Shown here: positions 8,431 through 19,830 of the stretch, in pieces
Layout: each line of letters starts with the position of its first letter
How positions within the stretch are numbered: position 1 is the stretch's first letter
Assembly: GCA_948474755.1 (NCBI GenBank)
Contig: CAOLHI010001038.1
Span: 434,001-498,000 of the forward strand
Source of the DNA: Ctenosaura bakeri
Lineage: Eukaryota > Chordata > Lepidosauria > Squamata > Iguanidae
Direction: 5' to 3'
Length of the DNA: 64,000 nt
Notes under the pieces: model-generated
What the model was told of the DNA's origin: nothing
Databases searched by the model: none
Seen by the model: only the letters and a program-made list of their open reading frames with translations
Program-made: the position numbers and the translations under genes

Positions 8431-11093
8431 TGAATACACACCCCAACAACAACAGCAACAACAAAAAACAACCACCACAACAGGACACAACCAACTCACA
8501 TTCCACCTTCAAAAAAGCTGGGCATGATATCATGTGAAGGGTGTACAAAAAACCAACCGAAATAGCAAAGGGATGCCAAAATCTGTCACACTGAATTATT
8601 AGGTCACAGAGCGTGCCTTTTGTAGTTTAAGAAATCCTGAATAAATCTTCATTTTCATGCAGTTTGAAACAAAGGCATTGCTGCTGCTTGTGCAGGTCCT
8701 TTGATTTCGGTGGCCCTGATCATATCTAATCCCAATGAATGAAAGGAGCAAACAAGGCCTAGAAACACAAAGTGTTGGACCTCAGCCTGTACAAAGCAAA
8801 GCTCAAAGGAAAACAGTCAGTACAAACTTGCTGAAGGAGATTTTGATCTCCCCAAATGCCAACAGCTTAGTGTTCTTTTCTTGGTTCTGCTGGTAAAAAG
8901 GAAGCCAAGGCACATCCTTCAAAATAGCAAGAGTGGGCATCCCTTCCCACAAAAACTGTCCAAAACTTTAAACTGTATTTCTTTTTTTGGTTTGTGGATG
9001 GAGCAAAAAAACCCACATATGCAGCGCTCCAGCTGCACGATGAAGATCAATGGAAGTTGCAGGTGGACTTGGCCAGCTCTCTGTTGCCAAACGACAGAGC
9101 CAATGGACCCCCTCCCCAGAAGGGGAATGAATTAGGGGCATGGGAGATGCCGCACTGCCAGAGCTCCCACTCCGTCGTTAGGCACACATGGGAGGGAAAG
9201 ATCTTGGGTCCCAAACCCTCAGTTGCCAATTCCAATTTCTGTCTGAAAGCTCAAACTGCCCTGCGCTTTTCCAAGAGCTTGGCATGTTTTCCCATGGAGG
9301 ATGATATAACCCCTGTTAGGTAATGCCTCTTATATAACATACAGGTGGGTACCAGCTGCATGGCCTTACCATCCAGTCTGCTGGGCACACTCCAGGTTGC
9401 ATTCCTCCCTCCCCACACTCTTCCTCATCTCCCTCCTCTTCCTCTGCTCTTTTTCTCCCCTTGGCTGCTTTCTCTCCTTGCACCCCTCCGTTTCCTCCCT
9501 GTACTACAGCAGTCATTTTCCCAACCCGTTACTGCTCCTCCTCACTGCAAATATTATTCTCCTCAACCCAGTCCTGTTTCTCCCCACCCCAGTGCTTCCT
9601 GTCCCTGCTCAAGTGCTTCCTCTCCCCGGCACAAAAATCAATACCCTTCCACCCAGTGCTCTCTCTCACCACCCCATTGCTTCCTTCCCTCAGGGGTACT
9701 TCCCCGGGGGGATCCCAAGCAGCTTTCTCGTGCCTCCACCCCTCTTGCTGCCCCTGCCCTTCCAGGCCTCCTGCAAAAACACACCGGAAGAGCCACACAC
9801 GAGAAAGATCTGTGCCGTAGCCTAGAAGCAATCGTGTCGGGCACTTGGTGCCTTCCTGTGATTATGAGATGCAGACTTCTTTTTCACGATTAATTCAGGG
9901 GGGAGTAGGCAAGAATGGGGCTGGGGAGGCAGGGAGAAGGGGGAGCTGCAGGCCAGATGGTCTTTAAGAGGTGAAGCAAATGCTTCACAAGAGTACAAAG
10001 GAAAATGTAGTCCTCGTTTGGTGGTCCAGAAAAAGTTGGTCTTTCCTTGCCTTGGTGAGACTCACGAAGAAAGAAGCAGGCAGAATACAGCCTCAGATGG
10101 AAACGATTTGCAGGGAAAACAAAAATTGACAAGTTTGGTGTGTGTGTATATATGCATGTCTGCATGTAGGCTACTGACAGGAAGGATGAAAACACCCTCC
10201 ATACAAACTGCCACACTCTGGCTTGTTGGTCGGCGATTAACATCAGTTTCACATCTGTTTTGGAAACCTCCAATAGTTTCTGTGCATCACACCCTACAGA
10301 TGTAAATCTCTTCTTATTTCGTTCCTGAATGCAAGACTGAATAATTTCAAAGTTTTTCTCCTCACTGGGTAAAACTATGAGAGGGCTGGGACATGAATCA
10401 ATATTTTTCTCATTCTGGGACCTTTTTTGTGTGAAAAATGTGTTCACGTTCAAAAACTTTGCACTAGAAAGGCAAAATTTTGTTCAGAAAATGCTGCATT
10501 TGGTGTGGAAAGCACCCTTTTTACAAAATGGCCTTGTTTCGCATACAGAAAGCAGTGTTTGAGTATAAAACAATTTTATCTCTTAAAAAGAATGCCCGTC
10601 CTGAAATTTGAAGGATCTTGTAGTAAACCATTTTGTGGATGGGATTCCTCGGTGTGTTGTGAAATCTGTTCCAGTCCTCATATCAACATAACCAATAGTG
10701 GCCAAGTTACTTAAACATTTACGAAAGACAGTGGGAGAATCCACACCACCTGCCTTGGTCTGGCTTGTGGGAACCACACAACTGCAAGGCGGTCTGAACT
10801 TCCCACGTGGCTGGTGAGGTCAGAGGCTCCTCCAGAAGGTCACTGGTCAAGGTCTCCATGAGTTGGAGGGAGCTGTCCAGCAAAATATCCTCCTGAAAGC
10901 TGCGTAAGAATACGTCTTGCCCTTGCAGTGACTTTATAGCTTCCTCCTACTGCTCCATTTTGGTTCCCTAGAGCATCAGTGGGGCCCTGAGCCAGAGCAG
11001 GTTGTCAGCCGGGCTTCCACTTCACGGCTGGGAAAGGACTCACTGAAGAGGTCCCATTTTTAGTCCTGATGCATGCTGCCACCTCTGTCCCGG
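8431..11093. other. Long unique stretch, no gene supported
   Basis: It holds a CAA/ACA-rich spot near 8445-8490, a pyrimidine-rich tract about 9385-9760 that keeps several frames open by composition, and a short GT/TA tract near 10138-10155. The 187-codon minus frame (9890-10453) has no recognisable domain or splice context. Confidence 0.45.
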
Positions 11094-11294
11094 GTCATTT
11101 CCACACTACACTGTTATTGTGCTATTATTCCACTTTCAACCTCCTGTGGAATTCTGGGGTTTGTAGTTTCCGGAGGCCCAAGTGCTCTCTGGCTGAGAAT
11201 TCTAAAGGCCCCTCCCTAAACTACAAACCCCAGGATTTCATAGGGTGTCGAAAGTGGAATAATAGCACTATAACAGTCTAGTGCGGAAATGGCC
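11094..11294. mobile_element. Palindromic MITE, family A, copy A6 (long form)
   Basis: Ends CATTTCCACACTACACTG and CAGTCTAGTGCGGAAATGGCC-type sequence are paired, with the non-palindromic core GGCTGAGAATTCTAAAG followed by CCCCTCCCTAAACTAC. It is structurally the same as A1 and A8. Confidence 0.82.
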
Positions 11295-12939
11295 CTGGAG
11301 TTTCTAAAGATTACTTTGGAAGGTCTGGAGCTGGTAGGGAGGACTTGTCATGGACCTGAATCCTGTTGTTTCCACCTAGCTAGAGGTATGGATCTGTGAC
11401 TACTCTGTGTCCAATAGGACTACATAATCTTACTGTGAAGCTGTTTAAAGGGATACCCTGCACCCAACTCAATAGGCTGCAGCCACAGCGGGCAAAGGAA
11501 GTCTGTTCAATCCTAGTTATGCATTATTAAGTAGTCAATGTAAAACATCACCAATTAAAAATTAAAAGAATTAAATTTAAATATATCCCCCAGAACCAAA
11601 TGGTGCACACCTGAAATGCAACCCCACCCCAAGGATAAGTCACGCCCAACTTTTGGGGAATCATTGTTCTAACTTGTTGTTTATGACTGAGCCAGCCAAT
11701 CTTTGCCAGCCTGAATTGCTATCATTTTTCCTCGATAAGACTTTAGAAAGCATTACGGTTTTCTTCCATGGATATTGAGGATTCAGTTACGAGCATGCAT
11801 CATTTCACATTCCTCTGTTGAGAAGGTCTACGTTTTGGCAGCCAAGGCTGTTGATGTCTTTATGGATGGAAAGTTTTGGTTTTGCGTTATATCAGATACC
11901 TCCCAAGATGCGATATTGGGATTTGGGGATCTGATCTTTTGGGGAAAAAATCTTTTAAAGGAGGGAGTTCCTCTCCTAATAGGCTTTTGGAAAAGATCTA
12001 GGACCATTCGCCAGGGAGGTGAAGAGAACTGAAGTAAACTCATTTCTGCATTGATACTGAAAAACCACTAATGTATAGGTTTACCTCCAGTAGTTTAACA
12101 GCTATTGGAGGCTCAGTCTTGGAAATGGAATTATAATATCCTTTAAGCCTAGTTACAAAATACCCCCTTTTGGAAAACAAGGTATTTGTACCAGAAAATT
12201 ATCTGGCTAGTTAATTCCTCCCAATCTTTTTTTTTTTAAACTCACTTTAACCCACCCATTTCATGGAAATTGCAACCTCCTTCCACATTTGCCAAAATTT
12301 TTGTAGGGAAAGGGGGTACCAGAAGGAGCCAGGGGACACACCCTAGTTCTAGGGGTCAAATTTGCCTTCCCCAGTGTGGAAGGATGGTGTAGGCAATGAT
12401 ATTAAAAGCCTCAGAGAATTTGGATCAAGTCCAGCAGAACTTCAGTTCCAGTCTCCTTACACCCAGTCTACCATTTTCTCCAAGAAAGGTATGTTGGTAA
12501 CTGACTTACAGCTCTCCAAGTCACTTGGTTCCAAGGAGGATTTCTCCAAGAAATGTCCGGGGCCAAGATCATATTTGAAGGAATCTTCTGCCAGTGTATT
12601 TGGGAGGGTGATGGTGATGATCTGGGGGGCAACCAGCCAGTCCTCAGTTAGGTCAGGGGGCTGAGCTGAGCTGCCCAGCCAACATATGAGCATCCTGGGG
12701 AAACATTACATAAGGAGTAGGGTTGAAAGGTTTGAGGAGGTTTGTGCAAGTTGTAGGGTCAATAGATTTTCTACAGAGCAATACCAGATTGTGTCCTTCT
12801 GATTATTAGGCCAGCTCAAGAGTCCAGCCAGTATTTCTTAGCTTCTTACTCTGACAGGTATCCCCACATTTTGTGACTTCATGTGTTCTGCATTTGTATG
12901 CCGGGCATCCCATTGGTGTCTTATGCATCCATAGATTTT
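11295..12939. other. Unique stretch, no gene or repeat recognised
   Basis: AT-rich sequence near 11510-11590 and several small chance frames. Nothing else can be supported. Confidence 0.45.
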
Positions 12940-13170
12940 CCTACTGCAGCAGTTGGACATTGTTGTCCCATGCAAAAGAAGCCTATATTCTGTTAAAAGC
13001 CTGTGGGAGCAGAGTTGTTTATGTGCATGTGATGCTGCTGCACATCTTGCATGCAGATGGGCACTGAGCATCATGCACTGCACATGTGGATGTACATTGC
13101 ACATTGCAATTGTGCACTTCACACTTTGTTGCATACCCCCTTGTGCAGTGTTGCAATTTGCTAATGCACA
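12940..13170. repeat. TGCA-rich dispersed repeat, family C, copy C2
   Basis: Repeated words TTGCACATTGCAATTGTGCA, CATGCACTGCACATG and GATGCTGCTGCAC give many short self-complementary sites. Comparable words occur in the 31.7-, 35.4-, 45.3- and 47.6-kb copies. Confidence 0.6.
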
Positions 13171-13298
13171 ATTGTCCCAGAGAGCCATATTCTGTCCCCG
13201 TGATGTAAAATGTTGGCTTATGTATCAAAAATTGTCATTATATTATTACTCTGTGCCACCAGAAATCTCAGTGTAATGTCCAGAGCAATGTGGGGATC

Positions 13299-13321
13299 CA
13301 ATAAAATAAAATAAAATAAAC
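13299..13321. repeat. (AAATA)n short tandem repeat
   Basis: Four to five AAATA units. Confidence 0.9.
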
Positions 13322-13452
13322 AAAACCCCTAAACAAAACACAGATTTAGAATTATCCTGTTCCCAGTTTGGAGAAGGGGTTGCATCTCTCTCGTTGGGTT
13401 TATTTCTCATACTTCTTAGCTGCTTTTTAACCTCAGGGGCTTCCTTGCCTTC

Positions 13453-13550
13453 CTTCTTCCTTCCTTCCTTCCTTCCTTCCTTCCTTCCTTCCTTCCTTCC
13501 TTCCTTCCTTCCTTCCTTCCTTTCTTTCTTTCTTTCTTTCTTTCTTTCCT
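13453..13550. repeat. Microsatellite (TTCC)n then (TTTC)n
   Basis: About 65 bp of TTCC units is followed by about 30 bp of TTTC units. Open frames across it (Leu/Pro/Ser/Phe on plus, Lys/Glu/Gly/Arg on minus) are artefacts. Confidence 0.95.
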
Positions 13551-14363
13551 TGAGAATTGTTTTCTCAAAATACCTCGTTTAAAGGGGGTTGTTTGCCTTA
13601 AGAAAACCATTGCCGTCATCCTGAAGGAATGTATCCAATCTGGTGTCAATAAGCCTAATTGGTGTGAAAGTTTGATTGGCTTTAGGGAGGGGGGGGGTGC
13701 CCTGATGTGGATTTTCTCCCCTGCTGAGACATAAGATTTTTTTAAAAAAACCAAAATGGGAAATTGGGAGGGGTGGAATGAGGAAAGGTGCAAGAAAATG
13801 ACCCTGCAAAGGTTAATAGGGAAACCTCTGTTGCACTGTTTGGCTTTTGGCACAGGTTATTTTTGAAATTGTGACACTACAGAGAGTGTAAAGCAGCATT
13901 CCTCAGCTTTTGATAGACAAAGGAAACATTTTGCCATAAAAGTATGTGCTTTTGTCCCCAAAAGAGCCTCACTCTGCTCTCTGACGGAACTGTTGTTCTC
14001 ATTTATGGCATGGAGGAGAGGGCTGCTGAAGCTTTTGCAAAAGACAGAGTCCTCAAAAGTTTCAAAGGGGGCATCCCATGCCCCGGCCTCCACCGGCTGT
14101 GGCCAAATTCAGGACTCCTTTTCCAGAGAGCCCACACGGCCTGGCTCTGCTCTGGAAGGTTCAGACTTTTAAGATGGGCTGCCCTTGGGAGCTGAATTCT
14201 GACCTCCGGGGGGGGGAAGGAGGCAGTTCACGATAAGAAGAAGAAGAAAACCCACTATGTCTTCCAGCTTTCTTAACAGTAGTTATAAGTCTTAATATAT
14301 TACTTCTCCAATGAACTAATTGATATCGATATTTCACATACTTCTTCTGGTATACTTCTGGTT
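13551..14363. other. Unique stretch, no gene seen
   Basis: Only chance frames (76-83 codons), a G-run near 13690 and a GAA-rich spot near 14235 are seen. Confidence 0.45.
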
Positions 14364-14520
14364 ATTGTGTGCCTTCAAGTCACTTCTGCCTTATGGCGAC
14401 CCTCACAGTTTTCTGAGGTTGAGAGTGTGTGACACACCCATCATCTCTCAGCTTCCACGGCAGAGCCAGGAATCAGACTCTGGTTTCCAGGGTTGCGCTC
14501 CAATGCTCAAACCTGGCTCG
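14364..14520 (-). mobile_element. Squamate tRNA-derived SINE with internal deletion
   Basis: It begins with the tail inverse (TTGTGTGCCTTCAAGTCACT, CTTATGGCGACCCT), jumps early to TTTTCTGAGGTTGAGAGTG and ends near GCGCTCCAATGCTCAAACC. The same shortened middle is seen at 38055, 40750, 60520 and 61962, so it may be a shorter SINE subfamily rather than repeated deletion. Confidence 0.78.
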
Positions 14521-15340
14521 ATTCACACCTATTAATTATCAAAGCCTACAGTTGTCATCTTATTCTCCCTTTTTCCTGCAAAAGGCAATCAAGGGTTCCC
14601 GTTCTTTCGAGAATGTCACCAACAATTTTTCTCTGCTCACAGCAGTGGAGTTATCATAAACTCACTCACAGCCACAGCCCGGGTTGCATCCCTTTTTTCA
14701 AAAATGGTACCACTGCGTGATCTGTTTGGGATTGTCTTTTTCTCTCTGAAAACAACAGCTGCCTTTTTGCAAAAGGCCTTCCCCTCCCACTCTTCCAGCT
14801 TCAGCACAGGAGGAGATGAAAGGGAAAAGTCCATGAAAGATCACATTGTGATGCTTAACTCTGTAAGGAGAATGGCAAACCCCCACAAACTCCTAAAAAA
14901 TGCCAGCACAGAGTGTTCAGATTACACATAATCTCCCCAGCTATGAAAGGATAATCGGTGCCAAAACCCTCCGGGGAATTCTTCCCTCTTCAACAGGTGC
15001 CCCTTTCTCCTGCTTCCAGGTTTAACATCCACCTGCCAGAGGAGGCAAGAAGGGGCCGTTCCACCTTCTCTGTCAAAAGTAACTTGTGTCACAAATCAGA
15101 CCTTGCAAGATGTGGCTGTTTTTATTATCTCGATGCACAACGAACCAAACAGTGTCACATTTTGCCTTTCCCTCCTGCAGCTGGTTCCAGGTCCATTAAG
15201 TACAGCCAAGCAACAGAAATGTTCGCTCCGTGGCAGCCAGGCGGAGGCAGCAAACAGGGAAAGAGAGGGGAATCTCTGTTCGGTCCCTTATGATCTTGAC
15301 CAAGAGAGCATCACAGCGTTATGAGCTAGCTCCAATCTCA
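14521..15340. other. Unique stretch, no gene supported
   Basis: Several overlapping frames of 62-111 codons in different phases, no recognisable domain. Confidence 0.45.
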
Positions 15341-15446
15341 AGTAAAACCCTTCTTGTTTTCAAAAGCTTTCGGAATTTTAGTTTAATATTGTTTTATAAT
15401 TCTGTATAGTTTGATTACATGCACTTGTCTGTTTGTTTTATATTAC
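15341..15446 (+). repeat. Candidate LINE (L2-like) 3' UTR, left part
   Basis: T-rich sequence (TTTTAGTTTAATATTGTTTT) precedes the Tigger-like insertion, and the matching tail (GTAAGCCACCGTGAGTCCC) reappears at 15868. This suggests one old element split by a younger one. Confidence 0.4.
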
Positions 15447-15447
15447 A

Positions 15448-15780
15448 GTCAGCCCTCCAAATTCACTAGGGTTAAGGGCTCAGGACCCCTGCAAAAGTGG
15501 GAAAATTACAAATATCAAAATGTGTGTGTGTGTGTGTGTCTGTGGGAAAGGGGCTGAGACACAGTGGGGAGAATGGGCACCCAAGGTCCAAACCAGGTCA
15601 GGAAAAGGAGAAAAAAGGGGAGGTGGGCATAGTGGCCCTATATTTCCTCTCGTTCACCCATCTCCTTCCTTGGGTGTGTGTGGGAGAGGGTTTGTGGTGC
15701 TGAGAAATCAGGCTGTGAGCCATTCTTAGCTGGCCGGGCAGTGACCGGTGGTGCTGGTAGAGGACCACAGGCAGGTTTTT
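15448..15780. mobile_element. Tigger/pogo-like DNA transposon fragment, left end
   Basis: The left terminus CAGTCAGCCCTCC follows TA, as expected for TA target sites of Tc1/mariner-pogo elements. The next segment CAGGACCCCTGCAAAAGTGG also appears at 20723-20742 in diverged form. The interior (CCAGGTCAGGAAAAGGAG ... GAGAGGGTTTGTGGTGCTGA) matches 57135-57260 in the same orientation, and that copy retains the inverse right end AGGGCTGACTG followed by TA. Joining the two gives a non-autonomous element with TIR CAGTCAGCCCT. A (GT)n tract at 15521-15539 lies inside. Confidence 0.65.
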
Positions 15781-15859
15781 AAAGTATTGCATAACCACAG
15801 TTTAATTTTATTTCAGTGTTCACGTTCTGCATGCTTTTAACTATAACATAATCATTTTC

Positions 15860-15918
15860 ATTTGTAAGCCACCGTGAGTCCCAATCTGGGAAAAAAGCAA
15901 GGTCTAAAGAAAGCGAAT
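15860..15918 (+). repeat. LINE/SINE 3' tail module (L2-like)
   Basis: GTAAGCCACCGTGAGTCCC is followed by TGGGAAAAAAGCAAGG and an A-rich end, the sense form of the tail found in antisense at 2478, 18680 and 51990. Confidence 0.5.
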
Positions 15919-16138
15919 CATAATGGCTGACATTCTCTAGTGCAAGTATGGATTTGTAACCTAGAATTACAGGCCCATAACTGCTCCATATTCAGTAAGA
16001 CTACACAAATGCCCCCTCCAACTCTCATTAACAGACAGCAGCTGAATTGGGCAAAGGAAATCTGCTCCAGCTGCCAATGAAGGCTCAAGGAGGAGAACAT
16101 TTCTGTCTCCTTCCCAGTAGTGAGCGAGGTCCCAATAG

Positions 16139-16612
16139 TCAGAAGCAGAACCCCAAAACAATCAGAAGCAGAGCCCACAACAGTACCAAGGCCATAACAA
16201 TCAGAAGCAGGACCCCATGAACAACCAGAAGCAGGATCCCACAACAATCAGAAGCAGAGCCCACCACAGCACCAAGGCCATAACAATCAGAAGCAGGACC
16301 CCATGAACAACCAGAAACAGGACCCCACAACAATCAGAAGCAGAGCCCACCACAGCACCAAGGCCATAACAATCAGAAGCAGGACCCCATGAACAACCAG
16401 AAGCAGGACCCCACAACAATCAGAAGCAGAGCCCACCACAGCACCAAGGCCATAACAATCAGAAGCAGGACCCCATAACAGCTTGAGGGCCATAACAATC
16501 AGAAGCAGACCCCACAACAGCACCAGGACTATAACAATCAGAAGCAGGACCACACAACAATGAGAAGCAGGACCCCATAACAGCATGAGGGTCATAACAA
16601 TCAGAAGCAGGA
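16139..16612. repeat. Minisatellite with 86-bp higher-order period
   Basis: Units of about 21-22 bp (CAATCAGAAGCAGGACCCCA type) are arranged in groups of four. The marker ACCAAGGCCATAACAATCAG recurs at 16185, 16271, 16357 and 16443, exactly 86 bp apart. Toward 16500-16612 the order becomes less regular. The minus strand stays open in several frames because the unit lacks stops, and the period is not a multiple of three. Spacing is continuous with no unique spacers, so this is not a CRISPR array. Confidence 0.95.
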
Positions 16613-16615
16613 TCC

Positions 16616-16735
16616 CTGCAACCTTGCTTGCTGGTGGGAGGGGGCCAGAAATGCCATCCTCCTTGAGCTGAATGGGCCCCCGTCACCCAGTTTGGCTGCT
16701 GGCTGTTAAGGTGGGCTGTGGAGGCCAGGAGGCAT
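16616..16735. repeat. Dispersed repeat family B, partial copy B2
   Basis: The segment AACCTTGCTTGCTGGTGGGA through GGCTGCTGGCTGTTAAGGTG resembles 49415-49520 in order and sequence, including the closing (C/T)TAAGGTGGGCTG. Confidence 0.55.
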
Positions 16736-16852
16736 TGCATAGTTACGCATACATAACTGAGTAGCAGGTGTAGAATACTGGTGGCCAATAACAAACAGAG
16801 AAGTAGTATGGAGGAGGAGGGTGTGACGCCCCTTCCCCGAAACAGCTCCACG

Positions 16853-16880
16853 GCATCATCATCATCATCATCATCATCAA
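16853..16880. repeat. (ATC)n trinucleotide microsatellite
   Basis: About nine CAT/ATC units. Confidence 0.95.
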
Positions 16881-18224
16881 GAAAACTCTGTGCACTGACT
16901 CTGATGAAACACTTGGCTTAGAGACATCATTCACGGTGGGTTCATTTTCTGCATTTTCTGATCCGTGTCAATTTAAAGGTGTTAATATAATTACTACTGA
17001 AAGCAATATGACTTTTCACCCTGCAGTGCTCTTAAAAGAGGAGAAAGGGACCCAAGCCAGAAGGCTCTTACCAGTACAAACACTTGAGCCCTTTTATTAG
17101 CCAGGTAAAGGCCTAAATTGTGTTGCTAATTAATTTTATTTTTCCTCTGGCTACCCCCCACCCCCAAATTGGGGGCTGTTCAACATTCTTTGAGTGAGGG
17201 TATTTTTAATAATAATAAAAAAAAGTTTGGCTGAGAATTCAGGAATGCTATTAAAGAGCAAGCCAACCAAATAGCTGAGCTCACGCTTCCTGTAAAACAT
17301 GCACCTTTTTCACACGCGTGTGCACCAAATAAATAAGCCATCATGTCAAATTCAAAACAGGCACATATTTGAGATTAAGGGAGAGGGAGGAAGCAGGAGT
17401 CTATATCCATGGTAACCTAACAGAAGTGATTAAACAAAAGCTTTTAAAAAAACTAACATTTTTGCCCACGTCAGTATTTTGGGGTGGGGAGATGTAATAA
17501 AGATTAGAAGACCAAAGTGGGAAATGATAGCTAGAGTATGAAAGAAGCACAATTCTCCAAAAGAAAATGTTGTTTTAGACCAAGAGAATCAAAGGGGTTT
17601 GGGAAAAATACAACCCCTCGTCGGTTTCGTGTAGCTAGCAACACATTCTCCCCGTGCTTTGTTCTTTGCACATACCAAAGAAGTCATTTCACATGTGATT
17701 TTCATCTATTTGCCATAATTAAAAACAAGAGAAACGGGTCGGAGTTTCAAACAGATCTGTGCATAGGGAGCTGCCATATTTTGGACAGAATGGAAAATGC
17801 CATGAAAGAAGACAAGAGAACTGGATAAAGAGACAGAGCGCCTTGTCGGCCAAGAATCTCTCCCAGTGCGTTGCCAAGGCTGGATTTTGGAACATGTAAG
17901 ATTGTGAGAGATGAAAGTAACCCTGAGCAGCTACGGTTACGCGGCCAGTATTTGGCTGCCATTTTGCCTGGGGCTAATGTCTCTGTAAAGGGACTCACAC
18001 AAGTGCAAAACTGAATTCAGCAGTTTTGCAATGTCCATATTCATATTTGGGGCTACTGTAATGTTTCAGTGCATAGACATCCATCGCTTAATGAGCACCA
18101 AGGTGCTTTGGGGTACCCCCGATGTGCATCTAGGAAGTGCTGGGGCACAAAGGGGTCCCCAGTGCGCATCAGAAGCACCCAAGACACATCTACACCATTC
18201 CCTAACAGGGTTTCACTTCTGCAA
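16881..18224. other. Unique low-repeat stretch, possible regulatory DNA
   Basis: No SINE, CR1 or MITE is recognised in over 1.3 kb. AT-rich blocks contain homeodomain-type cores (GCTAATTAATTTTA at about 17125-17138) and GATTAA near 17429. This is only a candidate non-coding element. A 96-codon plus frame (17538-17828) has no domain. Confidence 0.35.
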
Positions 18225-18294
18225 CACAGCTGTGTATAGCTATGTGCTTTTAATCCCCTGTTGACTTATGGACAATTTCACAGGGTTTTCTTAA
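18225..18294 (-). mobile_element. Squamate SINE, part left of MITE A7
   Basis: The tail inverse (GTTGACTTATGGACAATTTC, CAGGGTTTTCTT) stops at the MITE. The SINE resumes after 18498 with GGCAAGGAATACTCAGAAGT and ends near 18545. The target read across the break is GGTTTTCTT|GGCAAG, the ordinary SINE sequence. Confidence 0.7.
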
Positions 18295-18498
18295 GGCCAT
18301 TTCCACACTAGAGTTTTATAATGCTATGATTCCACTTTCAACATCCTATGGAATCCTGGGGTTTGCAGTTTCGGGAGGGGCCGGTTGGAGAGAGCCAGAG
18401 AAAGACGGGCCGGCCCCTCCTGAAACTGCAAACCCCAGGATTCCATAGGACGTTGAAAGTGGAATCATAGCGCTATAAAACTCTAGCACGGAAATGGC
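18295..18498. mobile_element. Palindromic MITE, family A, copy A7, nested in a SINE
   Basis: Both arms read GAGTTTTATA (inverse TATAAAACTC) where others read CTGTTATA, and both carry CTATGATTCC. The centre has about 20 bp of extra sequence (GAGAGAGCCAGAGAAAGACG) between GGGGCCGG and GGCCGGCCCC. Confidence 0.83.
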
Positions 18499-18545
18499 TG
18501 TATGGCAAGGAATACTCAGAAGTGGTTTGGCAGTTCCTTCCTCTG
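18499..18545 (-). mobile_element. Squamate SINE, part right of MITE A7
   Basis: Continuation of the SINE body (GTGGTTTGGCAGTTCCTTCC, then CTGAAACAG) after the MITE. Confidence 0.6.
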
Positions 18546-18679
18546 AAACAGAGCCTACAGCACCTGGTATTAATTGGTGGTCTCCCATTCCAAGTGCAAG
18601 TTAAAATGCACTAAAAACCATCTAAAACCAAATATAAGTAAAACACATCATTATTAAAATACATATTAAACAATAAATA

Positions 18680-18742
18680 AATATTAGTTTATTGCATTTC
18701 TATGCCGCCTTCTTCCAGACTGAGACCCAAGGCAGCTTAGGA
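18680..18742 (-). repeat. Antisense L2-like 3' tail module
   Basis: AATAAATA is followed by TTTCTATGCCGCCTTCTTCC and GAGACCCAAGGCAGCTTAGG. This is the same module as at 2478 and 51990. Confidence 0.55.
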
Positions 18743-18934
18743 AGAACTTTTGTTACTGTAAGAAGGGGATAGAAGTTTCTGTATTTTATTATTTTCATCT
18801 TATCTTGTGATAATAACCTATTATTTTAAGTTTTGGAATTTTCTTATAGTCTTTTACTTATCCTTTTATTTTTACTTCATCTTAGCACATTTTATCATGC
18901 CTTGCTTTATTTTAGCTTATTTTAGCTTACTTCA

Positions 18935-18998
18935 TGGTTAGACTAGATGGTCCCTTGAGGTCCCATTCCAACTCTACAATGCTACAATTTTATGATTC
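18935..18998 (+). mobile_element. CR1-like LINE 3' terminus
   Basis: AGACTAGATGGTCCCTTGAG is followed by TTCCAACTCTACAATG and TTTTATGATTCTG, the CR1-like end in sense orientation. Confidence 0.7.
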
Positions 18999-19602
18999 TG
19001 AGCATCAAAAGCCTGGACAAGCCGTGGCAACTTTTTCTTACCCTATCTCCGAGCATGCCAGCTGAAGAAGAAACTCACAGATTAACATGCTGCACATTTC
19101 CCGCAAGAAATGGACCCCGAATGCACCAGCGCATAGCACATTTGCAGCGATTTCCTGTCCCATGATCTGCTAACATCGCAATGTGCGTCTGGGGTTGGAG
19201 GCAAATACCGTCTGTTGCCAAAAACTGCACGGAATGTGGCAGAGAGGTCAAGGCCAGGGATTTCGATGTTTCACAGCTATTTTGGAATTACGGGAAAGGA
19301 ACTTGGCTCCTCTTGGGGGGCGAAGTCAAGCATAGCGGTCACACAGGTGTAATAAACCAACAACGCGCCGTGGCATTAAGCCTCACAGTTACAATTCCAC
19401 GTTATGAGAAGCCCGGAGAAAGTCTAAATAATCAAAAAGGGACTGCTGAGAGATTAATTGGTTGGAGGGCAGGGAGGAATAAAAAATCAGAATGTTCTTT
19501 CAATCTATGTTTGCTTTACAGTACCAAACTCTGCAAACGTTATGCCTCTGTCTCCCTCAGGTGTGACACCATTTTAAATACCCGGATTCCCAACAACATC
19601 CT
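18999..19602. other. Unique stretch, no gene supported
   Basis: A 146-codon plus frame at 19181-19621 ends inside the neighbouring CR1 piece. It shows no recognised domain and is judged chance. Confidence 0.45.
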
Positions 19603-19830
19603 TAGAATCACAGAACCCTAGGGTTGGAAGAGACCCCAAAGGTCAATGAGTCCAACCCCCTTCTGTCAGTTCTGAAGTTCTTCCTAATGTTCAGATGGAA
19701 TCGCTTGAAGTTTGAAGCCATTGCTCCGTGTCCTGGTCTCCGGAGCAGCAGAAAACAGGCTTGCTCCTTCCCCCTGCTTATCCAACATGCGACTTTGTTG
19801 AAATCTCAACAACATCAGAGGCAAGACTGC
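19603..19830 (-). mobile_element. CR1-like LINE 3' fragment
   Basis: Plus strand reads AGAATCACAGAACCCTAGGG, GGTTGGAAGAGACC, then TTCAGATGGAATCGCTTGAA and TCCGGAGCAGCAGAAAACAG. This is the inverse of the CR1-like end with an internal deletion compared with 38700-39265. Confidence 0.75.

Noticed and set aside
9385..9760. Several overlapping open frames of 119-182 codons
   Set aside because: The tract is pyrimidine-rich, which removes stops in several frames at once.
9890..10453. 187-codon minus frame
   Set aside because: No domain, no homologous copy, and overlapping open frames on plus; judged chance.
13394..13853. 62-codon plus and 145-codon minus frames
   Set aside because: Largely the TTCC/TTTC microsatellite translated.
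16139..16612. Regular repeats that resemble a CRISPR array
   Set aside because: There are no unique spacers; units are contiguous ~21-bp repeats with an 86-bp higher-order period in a vertebrate context.
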